Source: an uncultured Collinsella sp.
GTDB taxonomy: Bacteria; Actinomycetota; Coriobacteriia; Coriobacteriales; Coriobacteriaceae
Assembly (NCBI GenBank): GCA_900541795.1
Contig: UQLC01000001.1
Location: 62,001-126,000 of the forward strand
DNA length: 64,000 nt
Reading direction: 5' to 3'
Shown here: positions 7,719-16,153 of the stretch, in pieces
How the letters are laid out: each line of letters begins with the position of its first letter
Position numbering within the stretch: the stretch's first letter is position 1
Position numbers and translations under genes: made by a program
The notes under the pieces: generated by a model
Databases searched by the model: none
Told to the model about the DNA's origin: nothing
The model's input: only the letters and a program-made list of their open reading frames with translations

Positions 7719-7772
7719 GCCCTCTCGGGCATCATCGCCCCATTCGCGGGGCCCGTCGCGCACTCTTTGCGC
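7719..7772 (-). promoter_or_regulatory. Three consecutive leader hairpins upstream of the RGG-protein gene
   Basis: In the minus-strand leader three short stems follow one another: GCGCA/TGCGC (7758-7772), GCCCC/GGGGC (7737-7752) and GCCC-GAGA-GGGC with a GNRA-type loop (7719-7730). The last ends 15 bases before the start codon, next to the ribosome site. Confidence 0.45.
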
Positions 7773-7856
7773 TTTAAACATTCATGCCTCTCGGCAAAAC
7801 GTCCATTAGTTTATGGTGTCGCCATCCAATCTAGCTGCAGAATCTATGTGCACACA

Positions 7857-9272
7857 TTAATGCGACATGTGCGACTCGCGACGAGCGTACACCAGCGACG
7901 TCGCGAACCCAACCACGGCAATTACAGCCGCCACACGCACGGCAGCTGCAAATCCAATCGCCTGGGCAACGTCCGTCGCAGCGCCAGCGACACTGGCAGT
8001 CACCGCAGAACTCGAGAGCAGGCCGATAAACAGCGACGGGCCAAACGATGCGGCAATCATGTTCCACGTGTTGAGCAATGCCGTTCCGTGAGGATGCTCA
8101 GCGGCGGGCAGCGTCTCCAAGCCGGCCGTTTGCGAGGGGCTCAGCACCAAACCGACTCCGGCATACACCACAACGGTCAGCGCCACGACGACGCCGATGT
8201 TCATGCTTGCCGCCGTCATCGAGATGGCAGTCTGTCCCACGGCAATCAGGGCAAAGCCGACCGGCAGCAGCGGCCATGCGCCACGGGCGTCCATCACACG
8301 TCCGCCCACAATCGAGGTCACGGCGTTGCAGGCAATCGCCGGCAAAATGAGCAGGCCCGCAATAAGTGCGGTCATGCCGCATGCGCCCTCAAAATAGAGC
8401 GGCAACAAAACGCTCATCGAGAACGTCGTCATCATCGACACCACCACAAGCAGGCACGCAGGCCAAAAGCGAACGCTCGCCATGGGACGCACGTTAAGCA
8501 CCGGATGTTCGAGCTTGAGCTGACGGGCGGCAAACAGGCCGAGCAGCACAATGGCGGCGAACAGCGCCACGATACCGGCAATCAGATTGGTCGAGAACTC
8601 GCCTACGGAATACACAAATGCCGTAATGCCGGCCGCGAGCAAAACAACCGACAGAATATCAAGCGTGGTGTTCGAACGCTCTCCGACATTCTGAACAAGC
8701 TTAACGCCCGCCGCTGCGACCGCAATGCCGCCCGCCAGCGGCACTACGAACACCGCCCTCCAGCCAAACAACGTGCACATAAGACCGCTGATCACGGGTC
8801 CAAACGCCGGCCCCAGCGTAATGCAGGCACCACCCAGGCTCAGATACAGACCGAGCTTCTCACGCGGGGCACAAGACAGCACCACGTTCATCATGAGCGG
8901 GAACAAGATGCCCGATCCCGCAGCCTGCAAAATACGACTTGGCAGCAAAACGCTAAACGACGGAGCGACCAGGCACAGGGCTTCGCCGGCGACCATGCAT
9001 CCGCATGCGAAAAACAGCAGCTTGCGCGTCGAGAAACGACCGGACAGGAAGGCCATGATGGCCGTAAAGATCGACGTCACGATCATGTAGCCCGAAACGA
9101 GCCACTGCGCCGTGGTGGCACTCACCGAAAAGGCCGCCATAATGTCGTGCAACGCCACGTTAATGATGTTCTCGTTAAACGCGGCGACAAAGGCTGCAAT
9201 ATACATTACGACGAGAAGCGCCGCAGTGCCCGATGGCGTTACTCTAACTTGTTGCTGAGATTTGCTCCCCAT
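7857..9272 (-). CDS. MFS transporter, DHA2-like drug:H+ antiporter family
   Basis: This 471-aa polytopic membrane protein has about 14 hydrophobic segments. An EmrB/QacA-like arrangement is suggested by LVSGYMIVTSIFTAIMAFLSGRFSTRKL (loop 2-3 motif) and LLPSRILQAAGSGILFPLMMNVV (motif C-like, transmembrane helix 5). Such proteins export drugs, bile compounds or other amphipaths by proton exchange. The ATG at 9272 follows AGGAAGG; the open frame continues upstream, but that stretch is hydrophilic and out of keeping with the family. It is the first gene of a minus-strand pair with the RGG-protein gene. The substrate is unknown. Confidence 0.85.
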   Translation of the reverse strand: MGSKSQQQVRVTPSGTAALLVVMYIAAFVAAFNENIINVALHDIMAAFSVSATTAQWLVSGYMIVTSIFTAIMAFLSGRFSTRKLLFFACGCMVAGEALCLVAPSFSVLLPSRILQAAGSGILFPLMMNVVLSCAPREKLGLYLSLGGACITLGPAFGPVISGLMCTLFGWRAVFVVPLAGGIAVAAAGVKLVQNVGERSNTTLDILSVVLLAAGITAFVYSVGEFSTNLIAGIVALFAAIVLLGLFAARQLKLEHPVLNVRPMASVRFWPACLLVVVSMMTTFSMSVLLPLYFEGACGMTALIAGLLILPAIACNAVTSIVGGRVMDARGAWPLLPVGFALIAVGQTAISMTAASMNIGVVVALTVVVYAGVGLVLSPSQTAGLETLPAAEHPHGTALLNTWNMIAASFGPSLFIGLLSSSAVTASVAGAATDVAQAIGFAAAVRVAAVIAVVGFATSLVYARRESHMSH

Positions 9273-9477
9273 GCATTTCCTTCCTCTTGGAACGACAGTC
9301 GCATCGCCCCAGAGGAACAGTCCAGGGCGAAAAATGAGCCCTAGACTTACGCCAGACGCCGTACACGACGAGTCTGACAACATGGTCCAACGTCGAAAGA
9401 TTGTAACGCGGACGCACAGCTTTCCTTCCGCGCTATTATTAAAAGTCCACGAAAGCATAAGACATGAGGAGCCCGCC

Positions 9478-9888
9478 ATGATCAAGCCCATCATGAAATC
9501 CGAGTTCTTTTTGCGCCTTCCTTCCGAAGACGCGGGACCCGACGACGCCGCGACCGGGCAGGACCTCCTGGATACGCTCAACGAACATGAGCACGAGTGC
9601 GTGGGCCTCGCCGCCAACATGATCGGCGTGCGCAAACGCATCATCTGCGTAAAGGACGGCAACAGGGCGCTCCTGATGTACAACCCTCAAATTCTTGAGC
9701 AGGTCAATGCCTATCAGACGAGCGAAGGATGCCTCTCGCTGGCCGGCGAGCGTCCCTGTACCCGATATCGCCGCATTAAGGTTGAGTATTTGGACGAGAA
9801 CTTTGTCCGCCGCATCAAAAACTTCTCGGGCTACACCGCCGAGATCATCCAGCACGAAATCGATCATTGCTGCGGAATCGTGATCTAG
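9478..9888 (+). CDS. def: Peptide deformylase
   Basis: This 136-aa Fe2+/Zn2+ hydrolase removes the N-formyl group from new proteins. The three motifs are visible: CVGLAANMIGV (usual GxGLAAxQ, with Asn for Gln), EGCLSL with the metal-binding Cys, and QHEIDH with two His ligands and the catalytic Glu. It is short, ending soon after HEIDH like many Gram-positive secondary deformylases. The start at 9478 has GAGGAGCCCGCC upstream; the open frame to 9262 is the divergent MFS promoter region. It is followed by an AGGAAAA/TTTTCCT hairpin. A second, degenerate homologue lies at 17365. Confidence 0.93.
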   Translation: MIKPIMKSEFFLRLPSEDAGPDDAATGQDLLDTLNEHEHECVGLAANMIGVRKRIICVKDGNRALLMYNPQILEQVNAYQTSEGCLSLAGERPCTRYRRIKVEYLDENFVRRIKNFSGYTAEIIQHEIDHCCGIVI

Positions 9889-9900
9889 TTCCACGAGTCA

Positions 9901-9921
9901 AGGAAAATGATCTGTTTTCCT
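9901..9921 (+). terminator. Short hairpin after peptide deformylase
   Basis: AGGAAAA-TGATCTG-TTTTCCT, a 7-bp stem starting 13 bases after the stop codon. It has no long T run, so it is a weak terminator at best. Confidence 0.4.
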
Positions 9922-9951
9922 CCGTCCCTAATGGACCATGGTAACGACGCA

Positions 9952-10112
9952 GGCTGAGCACACGACAGCGAGCGAGCCGCATTTGCACCAAGGTGATGTG
10001 AAACGAAAGGGCGCTGACCTTCTGGTCGCGCCCTTGAAGTTGAACGTCAGATTGGTGTGAATGCGGCTCGCGCAGCGTCAAGCGGTCCGCCGTTCGGTAG
10101 AACGGCGGAACT
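9952..10112 (-). ncRNA. Structured 3' element, copy 2 (candidate RNA)
   Basis: It is immediately 3' of the XRE-aminotransferase gene on the minus strand. The 55-nt block 9999-10053 is identical to 6681-6735. The closing stem is GCATTTGCACCAA with TTGGTGTGAATGC: relative to copy 1, two base pairs are exchanged with pairing kept. The stop-proximal stem TCCGCCGTTC/GAACGGCGGA keeps the GGTA loop (plus strand) but differs from copy 1 in its pairs. Confidence 0.6.
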
Positions 10113-10114
10113 AG

Positions 10115-11635
10115 TTACGCCTGGCGGTAGTGATCAAAGAAATCGGCGAGGTCTTCGAGCGACTCTTTGAGCACTTCCATGCGCGGCAGGTACACGATGC
10201 GGAAGTGATCGGGCTCGGCCCAGTTAAAGCCGCCGCCGCGCGTGATCAGAATCTTCTTCTCGTGCAGCAGGTCGAGGGCAAACTGCTCGTCATCGGTGAT
10301 GTTGAACTTCTTAACATCCATCTTGGGGAAGATATAGAACGCCGCGCGCGGCTTGACCACCGAGATGCCATCGATCTTGTTGAGTGCCTCATACACAAAG
10401 TTGCGCTGCTCGTAGACACGACCGCCGGGACGGATGTAGTCGTTGACCGACTGATGGCCACCGAGCGCCGTCTGGACGATCGACTGGGCCGGCACGTTGG
10501 AGCACAGGCGCATGTTAGAGAGCATGTTGATACCCATAATGAAGTCGCTCATGCAGCGCTGGTTGCCCGAAAGCACCATCCAGCCAATACGATAGCCCGC
10601 GATCATGTGCGACTTGGAAAGGCCGCTAAAGGTAACGCAGGGCAGATCGGGAGCGAGCGAGGCAATCGAGACGTGCTCGTAGCCGTCCATGCACAGACGG
10701 TCGTAGATCTCATCGGCAAAGATTATCAGCTGATGCCTGCGCGCAACCTCGACGATGCCCTCGAGCACCTCGCGCGGGTAGACCGAGCCCGTGGGGTTGT
10801 TGGGGTTGATGATGACGAGGGCCTTGGTCGCGCTCGTGATCTTGGACTCCATATCCTCCAGGTCGGGATACCAATCCGCCTGCTCATCGCATAGATAGTG
10901 CACGGGATGACCGCCGGCGAGGGTTGCGCACGCCGTCCAGAGCGGATAGTCGGGGCTGGGGATCAAAATCTCGTCGCCATTGTCGAGCAGAGCGTTCATC
11001 GAAAGCTGAATGAGTTCGGACACGCCGTTGCCCGTGTAGATATGCTCCATCTGAACATTGGGCAGGCCCTTGATCTGCGAATACTGCATGATCGCCTTGC
11101 GCGCAGAGAACAGGCCGCGCGAATTGGAATAGCCTTCGCAGTCGGGCAGCTGCTGGCGCATGTCCTTGATAACCTCGTCGGGCGTGCGAAAACCGAAGGG
11201 CGCCGGGTTGCCGATATTGAGCTTGAGGATGCGCTCGCCCTCGTCCTCCATACGGGCAGCCTCGTCGACGACGGGACCGCGCACGTCATACAGGACGTTA
11301 TCGAGCTTGGTGGATTTAGAAAAAGTACGCATGGTGGTGCTCCTTGGAATTTGAGCTGAGAGACTAGGTTCGGATTTGGCAACGTTATGGGACGAGGACG
11401 TCTCGACTTGATCGGCGTCACTGGCGAGCAGCCAGGAAACATCGACCTCCAAAATACGGGCGAGCAGCTCTGCCGCATCGCGCCGCGGGATCGTCTTGCC
11501 GCTCACATATTGGCTCATCTGACTCTTGCCGAGTTTTTTGCCGAGCATCTCCGATGCGCGGATTACATCCGACTGGCGAACGTCGCGATCGGACATGGTC
11601 TGTCGCAGGCGATCGCTAAACGTCTCTTGGGCCAT
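10115..11635 (-). CDS. XRE-type HTH fused to alanine/aspartate-type aminotransferase
   Basis: This 506-aa fusion has residues ~1-80 as a Cro/CI-type helix-turn-helix (FSDRLRQTMSDRDVRQSDVI, then LGKSQMSQYVSGKTIPRRDA, ILEVDVSWLL). After a linker, a complete fold-type I PLP aminotransferase of the AlaA/AspC kind starts near MRTFSKSTKLDNVLYDVRGP, with NPNNPTGSVY, DEIYDRL and the PLP lysine in SGLSKSHMIAGYRIGW. It probably makes alanine from pyruvate and glutamate; the HTH suggests autoregulation. CAAGGAGGTTCTA precedes the ATG at 11635. Three TTCAATTT words and their complement lie just upstream. Similar fusions may exist in other actinobacteria; I cannot search to confirm. Confidence 0.88.
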   Translation of the reverse strand: MAQETFSDRLRQTMSDRDVRQSDVIRASEMLGKKLGKSQMSQYVSGKTIPRRDAAELLARILEVDVSWLLASDADQVETSSSHNVAKSEPSLSAQIPRSTTMRTFSKSTKLDNVLYDVRGPVVDEAARMEDEGERILKLNIGNPAPFGFRTPDEVIKDMRQQLPDCEGYSNSRGLFSARKAIMQYSQIKGLPNVQMEHIYTGNGVSELIQLSMNALLDNGDEILIPSPDYPLWTACATLAGGHPVHYLCDEQADWYPDLEDMESKITSATKALVIINPNNPTGSVYPREVLEGIVEVARRHQLIIFADEIYDRLCMDGYEHVSIASLAPDLPCVTFSGLSKSHMIAGYRIGWMVLSGNQRCMSDFIMGINMLSNMRLCSNVPAQSIVQTALGGHQSVNDYIRPGGRVYEQRNFVYEALNKIDGISVVKPRAAFYIFPKMDVKKFNITDDEQFALDLLHEKKILITRGGGFNWAEPDHFRIVYLPRMEVLKESLEDLADFFDHYRQA

Positions 11636-11657
11636 TAGAACCTCCTTGCTGGCAAAG

Positions 11658-11738
11658 TTCAATTTATAGAACACAAATTGAACCTGAGTTCAATTTAGGC
11701 AGCAGTATAGCGCGGCGCATTATCCGAAAGTTCAATTT
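11658..11738. promoter_or_regulatory. TTCAATTT box cluster upstream of the XRE-aminotransferase gene
   Basis: TTCAATTT occurs at 11658-11665, 11689-11696 and 11731-11738, and its complement AAATTGAA at 11675-11682. The first two copies pair with the complement as inverted repeats spaced 9 and 6 bases. These are likely binding sites for the fused HTH domain. The XRE gene starts at 11635, so the boxes sit over its promoter; the LysR gene ending at 11798 is on the same strand. Confidence 0.6.
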
Positions 11739-11797
11739 CATAAGAAAATGTACCGAACCCCGAGAATTGTCCCAAAGTAGACAACAGGTACGCGCTT

Positions 11798-12655
11798 TTA
11801 GAGATATTCAAGGAAACGAGCCGCCGCAAGCGAAACGTCAGCGGTGCGGTATATGGCGTTGATCTGCCGATGAGGATGTCCCTCGAGCGGGCGCACGGCA
11901 ACATCGAACTGGCAGCGGCGCAAGATGAGCGCCGGAAGAATGCTCACGCCCAGACCGTCCTCGACCATGGCCATAATCGCATAATCATCCCAGGTCGACA
12001 GCTTAGAGCGTACCGCCAGGCCCGCGCGGCGAAACAGCGGCGTAATCTCATCATCTGTGCCGCGTTCCAGCAGAATAAACTGCTCGTTGGCCAAATCGGC
12101 AAGAGAGACGACCTCCGCCGCGGCAAGCAAAGAGCCTGTTGGCACTACCGCCATTAACTCGTCTCGCACCAACGGCCGCGACGCCATGCCGGCGCCGCGT
12201 GGTTCGCGCGGAATAAAGCCCAGGTCGCAGCGACCTTCCGCCACCCATTGCTCAATCTCGGAGTAATCACCCATCAGCAGCTCGTAATCGATGTCCGGGT
12301 GATCGGCGCGAAAGCGCGCAATCACCGGCGGCAGCACGTGGGTCGCCACGCTCGAAAATGTACCGATGCAGATTTTGCCGCGCATGAGCCCACGCATCTC
12401 ATCCACCCGTCGCTGCAAGCGAGTGAATTCCTCGCATAACGCCTCAACAGCCGGCATAACTTGCCGCCCGTCGGCAGAAAGCACTACGCCCTCGCGGCTT
12501 CTATCAAGCACTTTAAAGCCCCAGTCGGCCTCAAGATCGGCCACCATACGGCTCACGCCCGACTGCGAATAGCTCAGCCGCTCGGCGGCGCGCGTAAAAC
12601 TGCCGGCGCGCACGGTCTCGAGTAGGACCTGCATCTTTTGAACATTCGTTTCCAC
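11798..12655 (-). CDS. LysR-family regulator divergent from an EamA transporter
   Basis: This 285-aa protein has an N-terminal winged helix (residues ~5-65: LLETVRAGSFTRAAERLSYS, QSGVSRMVADLEADWGFKVLDR) and a periplasmic-binding-protein-like effector domain (IGTFSSVATHVLPPVIARFR; GLGVSILPALIL). The GTG start at 12655 follows GGAGGGG; an ATG at 12676 lies before that ribosome site. It is divergent from an EamA transporter 118 bases away, with the palindrome TGTTCAC-CCATA-GTGAACA between them. It is related in layout and sequence style to the LysR at 47794, which is also divergent from an EamA gene. The effector is unknown. Confidence 0.9.
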   Translation of the reverse strand: METNVQKMQVLLETVRAGSFTRAAERLSYSQSGVSRMVADLEADWGFKVLDRSREGVVLSADGRQVMPAVEALCEEFTRLQRRVDEMRGLMRGKICIGTFSSVATHVLPPVIARFRADHPDIDYELLMGDYSEIEQWVAEGRCDLGFIPREPRGAGMASRPLVRDELMAVVPTGSLLAAAEVVSLADLANEQFILLERGTDDEITPLFRRAGLAVRSKLSTWDDYAIMAMVEDGLGVSILPALILRRCQFDVAVRPLEGHPHRQINAIYRTADVSLAAARFLEYL

Positions 12656-12726
12656 GGCACCCCTCCACATATGCATGAGCTTTTGTCATGTTATCTATGA
12701 ATTATATTCGCTTTTCTTCTATAGCC

Positions 12727-12745
12727 TGTTCACCCATAGTGAACA
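12727..12745. promoter_or_regulatory. 7-bp inverted repeat between LysR and EamA genes
   Basis: TGTTCAC-CCATA-GTGAACA, perfect arms, 29 bases before the EamA start. A likely operator, most simply for the adjacent LysR regulator, although LysR sites usually contain T-N11-A. Confidence 0.5.
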
Positions 12746-12773
12746 TGCTCGGATATAGAGGGGATTTCAGCGC

Positions 12774-13685
12774 ATGAACAACGGACTGTTTACGTACTTA
12801 GCAGCATTGCTATTGTTTGGCTCCAACGGCATCATCGCCGCTGCCATTGCGCTGCCGAGCTCCGATATCGTGCTACTGCGCACGTTTTTGGGCGCACTCT
12901 CGCTTGTCACCATCCTCGCCGTCACCCAACGCCATAAGCTGCAGGCGCCATCCCGCCCCCGCGAAGCCGCAGCCCTCCTCCTCTCGGGAGCCGCGCTGGG
13001 CGCCAGCTGGATTTTTCTGTTCCGCGCCTACCAGACGATTGGCGTCGGCGTATCCTCGCTGCTGTACTACTGCGGCCCCATCATCGTCATGGCGCTCTCC
13101 CCGCTCATCTTTGGCGAAAAGCTGACCGGCAGCAAAATCGCCGGCTTTATCACCGTCGCCTGCGGTGCTTTTCTCATTGCGGCACAAGGTCTAGGCGGCA
13201 ATATGCCCATTGCGGGTATCGCTTGCGGCATCGCCTCGGCCTTCTGCTACGCATTGATGGTCATCGCCAGCAAGGGCGCGCCGCACATCGAGGGCCTCGA
13301 GAACTCCGCGCTCCAGGTGAGCGCCGCCTTTGTGACCGCGCTGGTCCTCACGCTCATCACGCAGGGCGCTCCCTCATTCCTGTCCGCCGGCGTCGCCGCC
13401 AGTATTGATTGGCGCGCCGTCGTCATGCTCGGCGTCGTCAACACCGGCATCGGTTGCTTGCTCTACTTTAGCGCTGTCGCCAAGCTGCCCGTCCAGGCCG
13501 TTGCGGTCGTCGGCTACCTCGAGCCGCTTTCGGCCGTCGTGTTCTCGGCCGTCCTTTTGGGCGAAGTCATAACACCGGTCCGCCTGATGGGCGCCGCACT
13601 TATCATCGGCGGCGCGATTTTTTGCGAATTCGCCGGCAAACGCGCAGGCGCCAAGGCTGGCATAGCCCAGACAGCACGTGCTTAA
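12774..13685 (+). CDS. EamA/DMT-family transporter
   Basis: This 303-aa membrane protein has about ten transmembrane helices made of two EamA repeats (drug/metabolite transporter superfamily). Examples are LGASWIFLFRAYQTIGVGVSSLLYYCGPIIV in the first half and AVAVVGYLEPLSAVVFSAVLLGE in the second, the latter carrying the conserved 'LEPL.A...S...LGE' signature. These proteins usually export amino acids, metabolites or drugs. An AGAGGGGATT site precedes the start. It is divergent from and probably controlled by the LysR gene at 11798. The substrate is unknown. Confidence 0.9.
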   Translation: MNNGLFTYLAALLLFGSNGIIAAAIALPSSDIVLLRTFLGALSLVTILAVTQRHKLQAPSRPREAAALLLSGAALGASWIFLFRAYQTIGVGVSSLLYYCGPIIVMALSPLIFGEKLTGSKIAGFITVACGAFLIAAQGLGGNMPIAGIACGIASAFCYALMVIASKGAPHIEGLENSALQVSAAFVTALVLTLITQGAPSFLSAGVAASIDWRAVVMLGVVNTGIGCLLYFSAVAKLPVQAVAVVGYLEPLSAVVFSAVLLGEVITPVRLMGAALIIGGAIFCEFAGKRAGAKAGIAQTARA

Positions 13686-13719
13686 AAGCCCCTGCTTTGA
13701 AATGCTACCTGCGTACATA

Positions 13720-13743
13720 AATAATCCTCAGCTGGGGATTATT
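13720..13743. terminator. Hairpin after the EamA gene
   Basis: AATAATCC-(TCAGCTGG)-GGATTATT inverted repeat 35 bases downstream of the EamA stop. It lacks a T run; weak terminator or boundary element. Confidence 0.4.
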
Positions 13744-13824
13744 GTCTAAAATACCCCGATGTGCCAAACTGCTCTTATATGTATAAAGATGGCATAAAGG
13801 TCTACTGCTCCTTGCAGAGGCCAG

Positions 13825-16074
13825 ATGTCCAAGGGAGTCCACGTGGCACACAACAAACTGGAGGCAAGCCCCCAAGACCAGCGTGGTCAAGGCGGGCATG
13901 GAGCCATTCCCCTCTCCGCTGGCATGCTGCTCGTAACGCTCGGCGTCGTATACGGCGACATCGGCACGAGCCCCATGTATACCATGAAATCAATCGTCGC
14001 CAACAACGGCGGCATCGGCACCGTCAGCGAGGACATGATTTTGGGCGCACTCTCGCTCGTCATCTGGACCATGACGCTCGTGACCACGGTCAAGTACGTG
14101 GTTATCGCCATGAAGGCCGATAACCACAACGAGGGCGGCATCTTCGCCCTGTTTAGCTTGGTGCGCAAAGTGGCGCCGTGGCTGATCCTTCCCGCCATGA
14201 TCGGCGGCGCGGCGCTGCTCGCCGACGGCATCCTCACCCCCGCCGTCACGGTTACCACGGCCATCGAGGGCTTGCGCACTATCGAGTGGGGCCATGCGCT
14301 TTTGGGTGACGGCCAGACCAACGTCATCATCATCACCATCATCATTATCTGCGGTCTGTTTGCCATGCAGCGCGCCGGCACCTCGTCGATCGGCAAGCTG
14401 TTCGGCCCGCTCATGACGCTGTGGTTCCTGTTCTTGGCTGGCGCCGGCCTGTTCAACATGCTCGGCAACCCGTCCATCCTACGCGCACTCAACCCCATCC
14501 GCGGCATCATGTTCCTGTTCTCGCCCATCAACCACTCGGGCATCATGGTGCTCGGCTTCGTCTTCCTGTCGACGACCGGCGCCGAGGCGCTCTATTCGGA
14601 CATGGGTCACGTGGGCAAGGCTAACATTTACGCATCCTGGCCGTTCGTAAAGGCAGCCCTCATCCTTAACTATCTGGGTCAGGGCGCTTGGCTGCTCGCC
14701 AACAATTCCAATCCCCAGATGCTCGCGATGGATATCGTCAACCCGTTCTATATGATGCTCCCCGAGCCCCTGCGCCCCTTTGCCATCGTGCTTTCGGCCG
14801 TGGCGGCCATCATCGCCTCGCAGGCGCTCATCACCGGCTCGTTCTCGTTGGTTTCGGAGGCAACCCGTCTCAATCTCATGCCGCATCTGCGCATCCACTA
14901 CCCCAGCGACACCAAGGGCCAACTCTATATTCCGCTCGTCAACAACATCATGTGGGTCGGCTGTATCTTCATCGTGCTGCTGTTCCAAAACTCCGAGCGC
15001 ATGGAGAGCGCCTACGGCCTCGCCATTACCGTGACCATGCTCATGACCACGACGCTTTTGACGAGCTACATCGCCGGCATCCTCAAGCACAAGCTGGGCG
15101 CCTGCGTCTTCGCCCTGCTCTTTGGTGCCATTGAGCTGTGCTTCTTCGCTTCGTGCCTCACCATGTTCTTTGACGGCGGCTACGTCATGATCTTCCTGGC
15201 CGCGCTGCTGTTTGGCCTTATGTACGTGTGGCGCCGCGGCACCGCCATCGAGCGCACGCAGACGATCCTGCTGCCCGTCTCCAAGTACATTGACCAGCTC
15301 GGCCGCCTGCGCAACGACGAGACCTACCCCGTGCTCGCCGACAATCTGGTGTTCCTTACCAACAGTCCCGACCCGCTCACGCTCGACCGCGACGTGCTCT
15401 ACTCCATCTTGGATAAGCATCCCAAGCGTGCCAAGGCATACTGGTTCATCAACGTGCATGTCACCGATGAGCCCTATACGCACGAGTATTCCGTCGAGAC
15501 CTTTGGCACGGACTTTTTGTTCCGCGTGCGCTTGGACCTGGGCTTTAAGGTCAACCAGCGCATCAATGCCTACCTGCGCCAGATCGTTGGCGACTTGATG
15601 GCATCGGGCGAGCTGCCGCCACAGCATCACGCCTACTCCATCTACGAGACGCGCGGCAACGTGGGCGACTTCCGTTTTTGCATGCTGCGCAAGATGCTTG
15701 CCCCCGAAACGGACATCAACCGCAACGATCACCGCGTCATGGCCATCAAGTACGCCGTCCGCCGCGCCTGCGGAAGCCCGGCACGCTGGTACGGTCTTGA
15801 GAACTCGGCCATCATCATCGAGTACGTGCCTCTCTTTGCCCGCATGCGTCCAGCAGTCAAGCTCGTACGCACCCAGGTGCCACTCGAGGTTCAGATCGAA
15901 GAGGCCGAGGAAATGGAAGTCGACATCTTCTCGGACGACTTGGTCAATGGCAACGAGGCCGGTAGGGACATGAACGTCGATCCCACCGAGCTGCTCGAGA
16001 GCGTCGCCGATACGCCCGAACAGCAACAGCTCGACGGCCTCGAGAGCGAACAGCTCAACGACGCCAACTTCTAG
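13825..16074 (+). CDS. kup: Kup-family potassium uptake protein
   Basis: This 749-aa protein is a proton-coupled low-affinity K+ importer. The N-terminal signature VTLGVVYGDIGTSPMYTMKS and ADGILTPAVTVTTAIEGL are typical, followed by about 12 transmembrane helices to residue ~470. A large cytosolic C-terminal domain follows, with an acidic tail rich in Glu and Asp. The ATG at 13825 has AGAGG upstream; a GTG at 13843 preceded by AAGGGAG is an equally good start. It is monocistronic, with a terminator at 16098. No c-di-AMP riboswitch is visible in the short leader. Confidence 0.95.
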   Translation: MSKGVHVAHNKLEASPQDQRGQGGHGAIPLSAGMLLVTLGVVYGDIGTSPMYTMKSIVANNGGIGTVSEDMILGALSLVIWTMTLVTTVKYVVIAMKADNHNEGGIFALFSLVRKVAPWLILPAMIGGAALLADGILTPAVTVTTAIEGLRTIEWGHALLGDGQTNVIIITIIIICGLFAMQRAGTSSIGKLFGPLMTLWFLFLAGAGLFNMLGNPSILRALNPIRGIMFLFSPINHSGIMVLGFVFLSTTGAEALYSDMGHVGKANIYASWPFVKAALILNYLGQGAWLLANNSNPQMLAMDIVNPFYMMLPEPLRPFAIVLSAVAAIIASQALITGSFSLVSEATRLNLMPHLRIHYPSDTKGQLYIPLVNNIMWVGCIFIVLLFQNSERMESAYGLAITVTMLMTTTLLTSYIAGILKHKLGACVFALLFGAIELCFFASCLTMFFDGGYVMIFLAALLFGLMYVWRRGTAIERTQTILLPVSKYIDQLGRLRNDETYPVLADNLVFLTNSPDPLTLDRDVLYSILDKHPKRAKAYWFINVHVTDEPYTHEYSVETFGTDFLFRVRLDLGFKVNQRINAYLRQIVGDLMASGELPPQHHAYSIYETRGNVGDFRFCMLRKMLAPETDINRNDHRVMAIKYAVRRACGSPARWYGLENSAIIIEYVPLFARMRPAVKLVRTQVPLEVQIEEAEEMEVDIFSDDLVNGNEAGRDMNVDPTELLESVADTPEQQQLDGLESEQLNDANF

Positions 16075-16097
16075 CGCCGTCACCCATCGACGATAGC

Positions 16098-16127
16098 GGC
16101 CCTGCACCTCGCGAGAGATGCAGGGCC
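16098..16127. terminator. Terminator between kup and the bile salt hydrolase gene
   Basis: GGCCCTGCA / TGCAGGGCC stem with a 12-base loop. It sits between convergent genes (kup ends 16074, BSH ends 16154) and probably serves both. Confidence 0.75.
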
Positions 16128-16153
16128 GTCTTGTATTGCAGTAAAGCTAGCGG

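Noticed and set aside
7716..9344. 542-codon plus-strand open frame
   Set aside because: Antisense to the MFS gene; low-complexity Arg/His/Gln composition without motifs.
13744..13824. c-di-AMP riboswitch upstream of kup
   Set aside because: The leader is only ~80 bases and lacks the conserved core; too short for that class.
14479..16107. 542-codon minus-strand open frame
   Set aside because: Antisense to kup; composition typical of a shadow frame.
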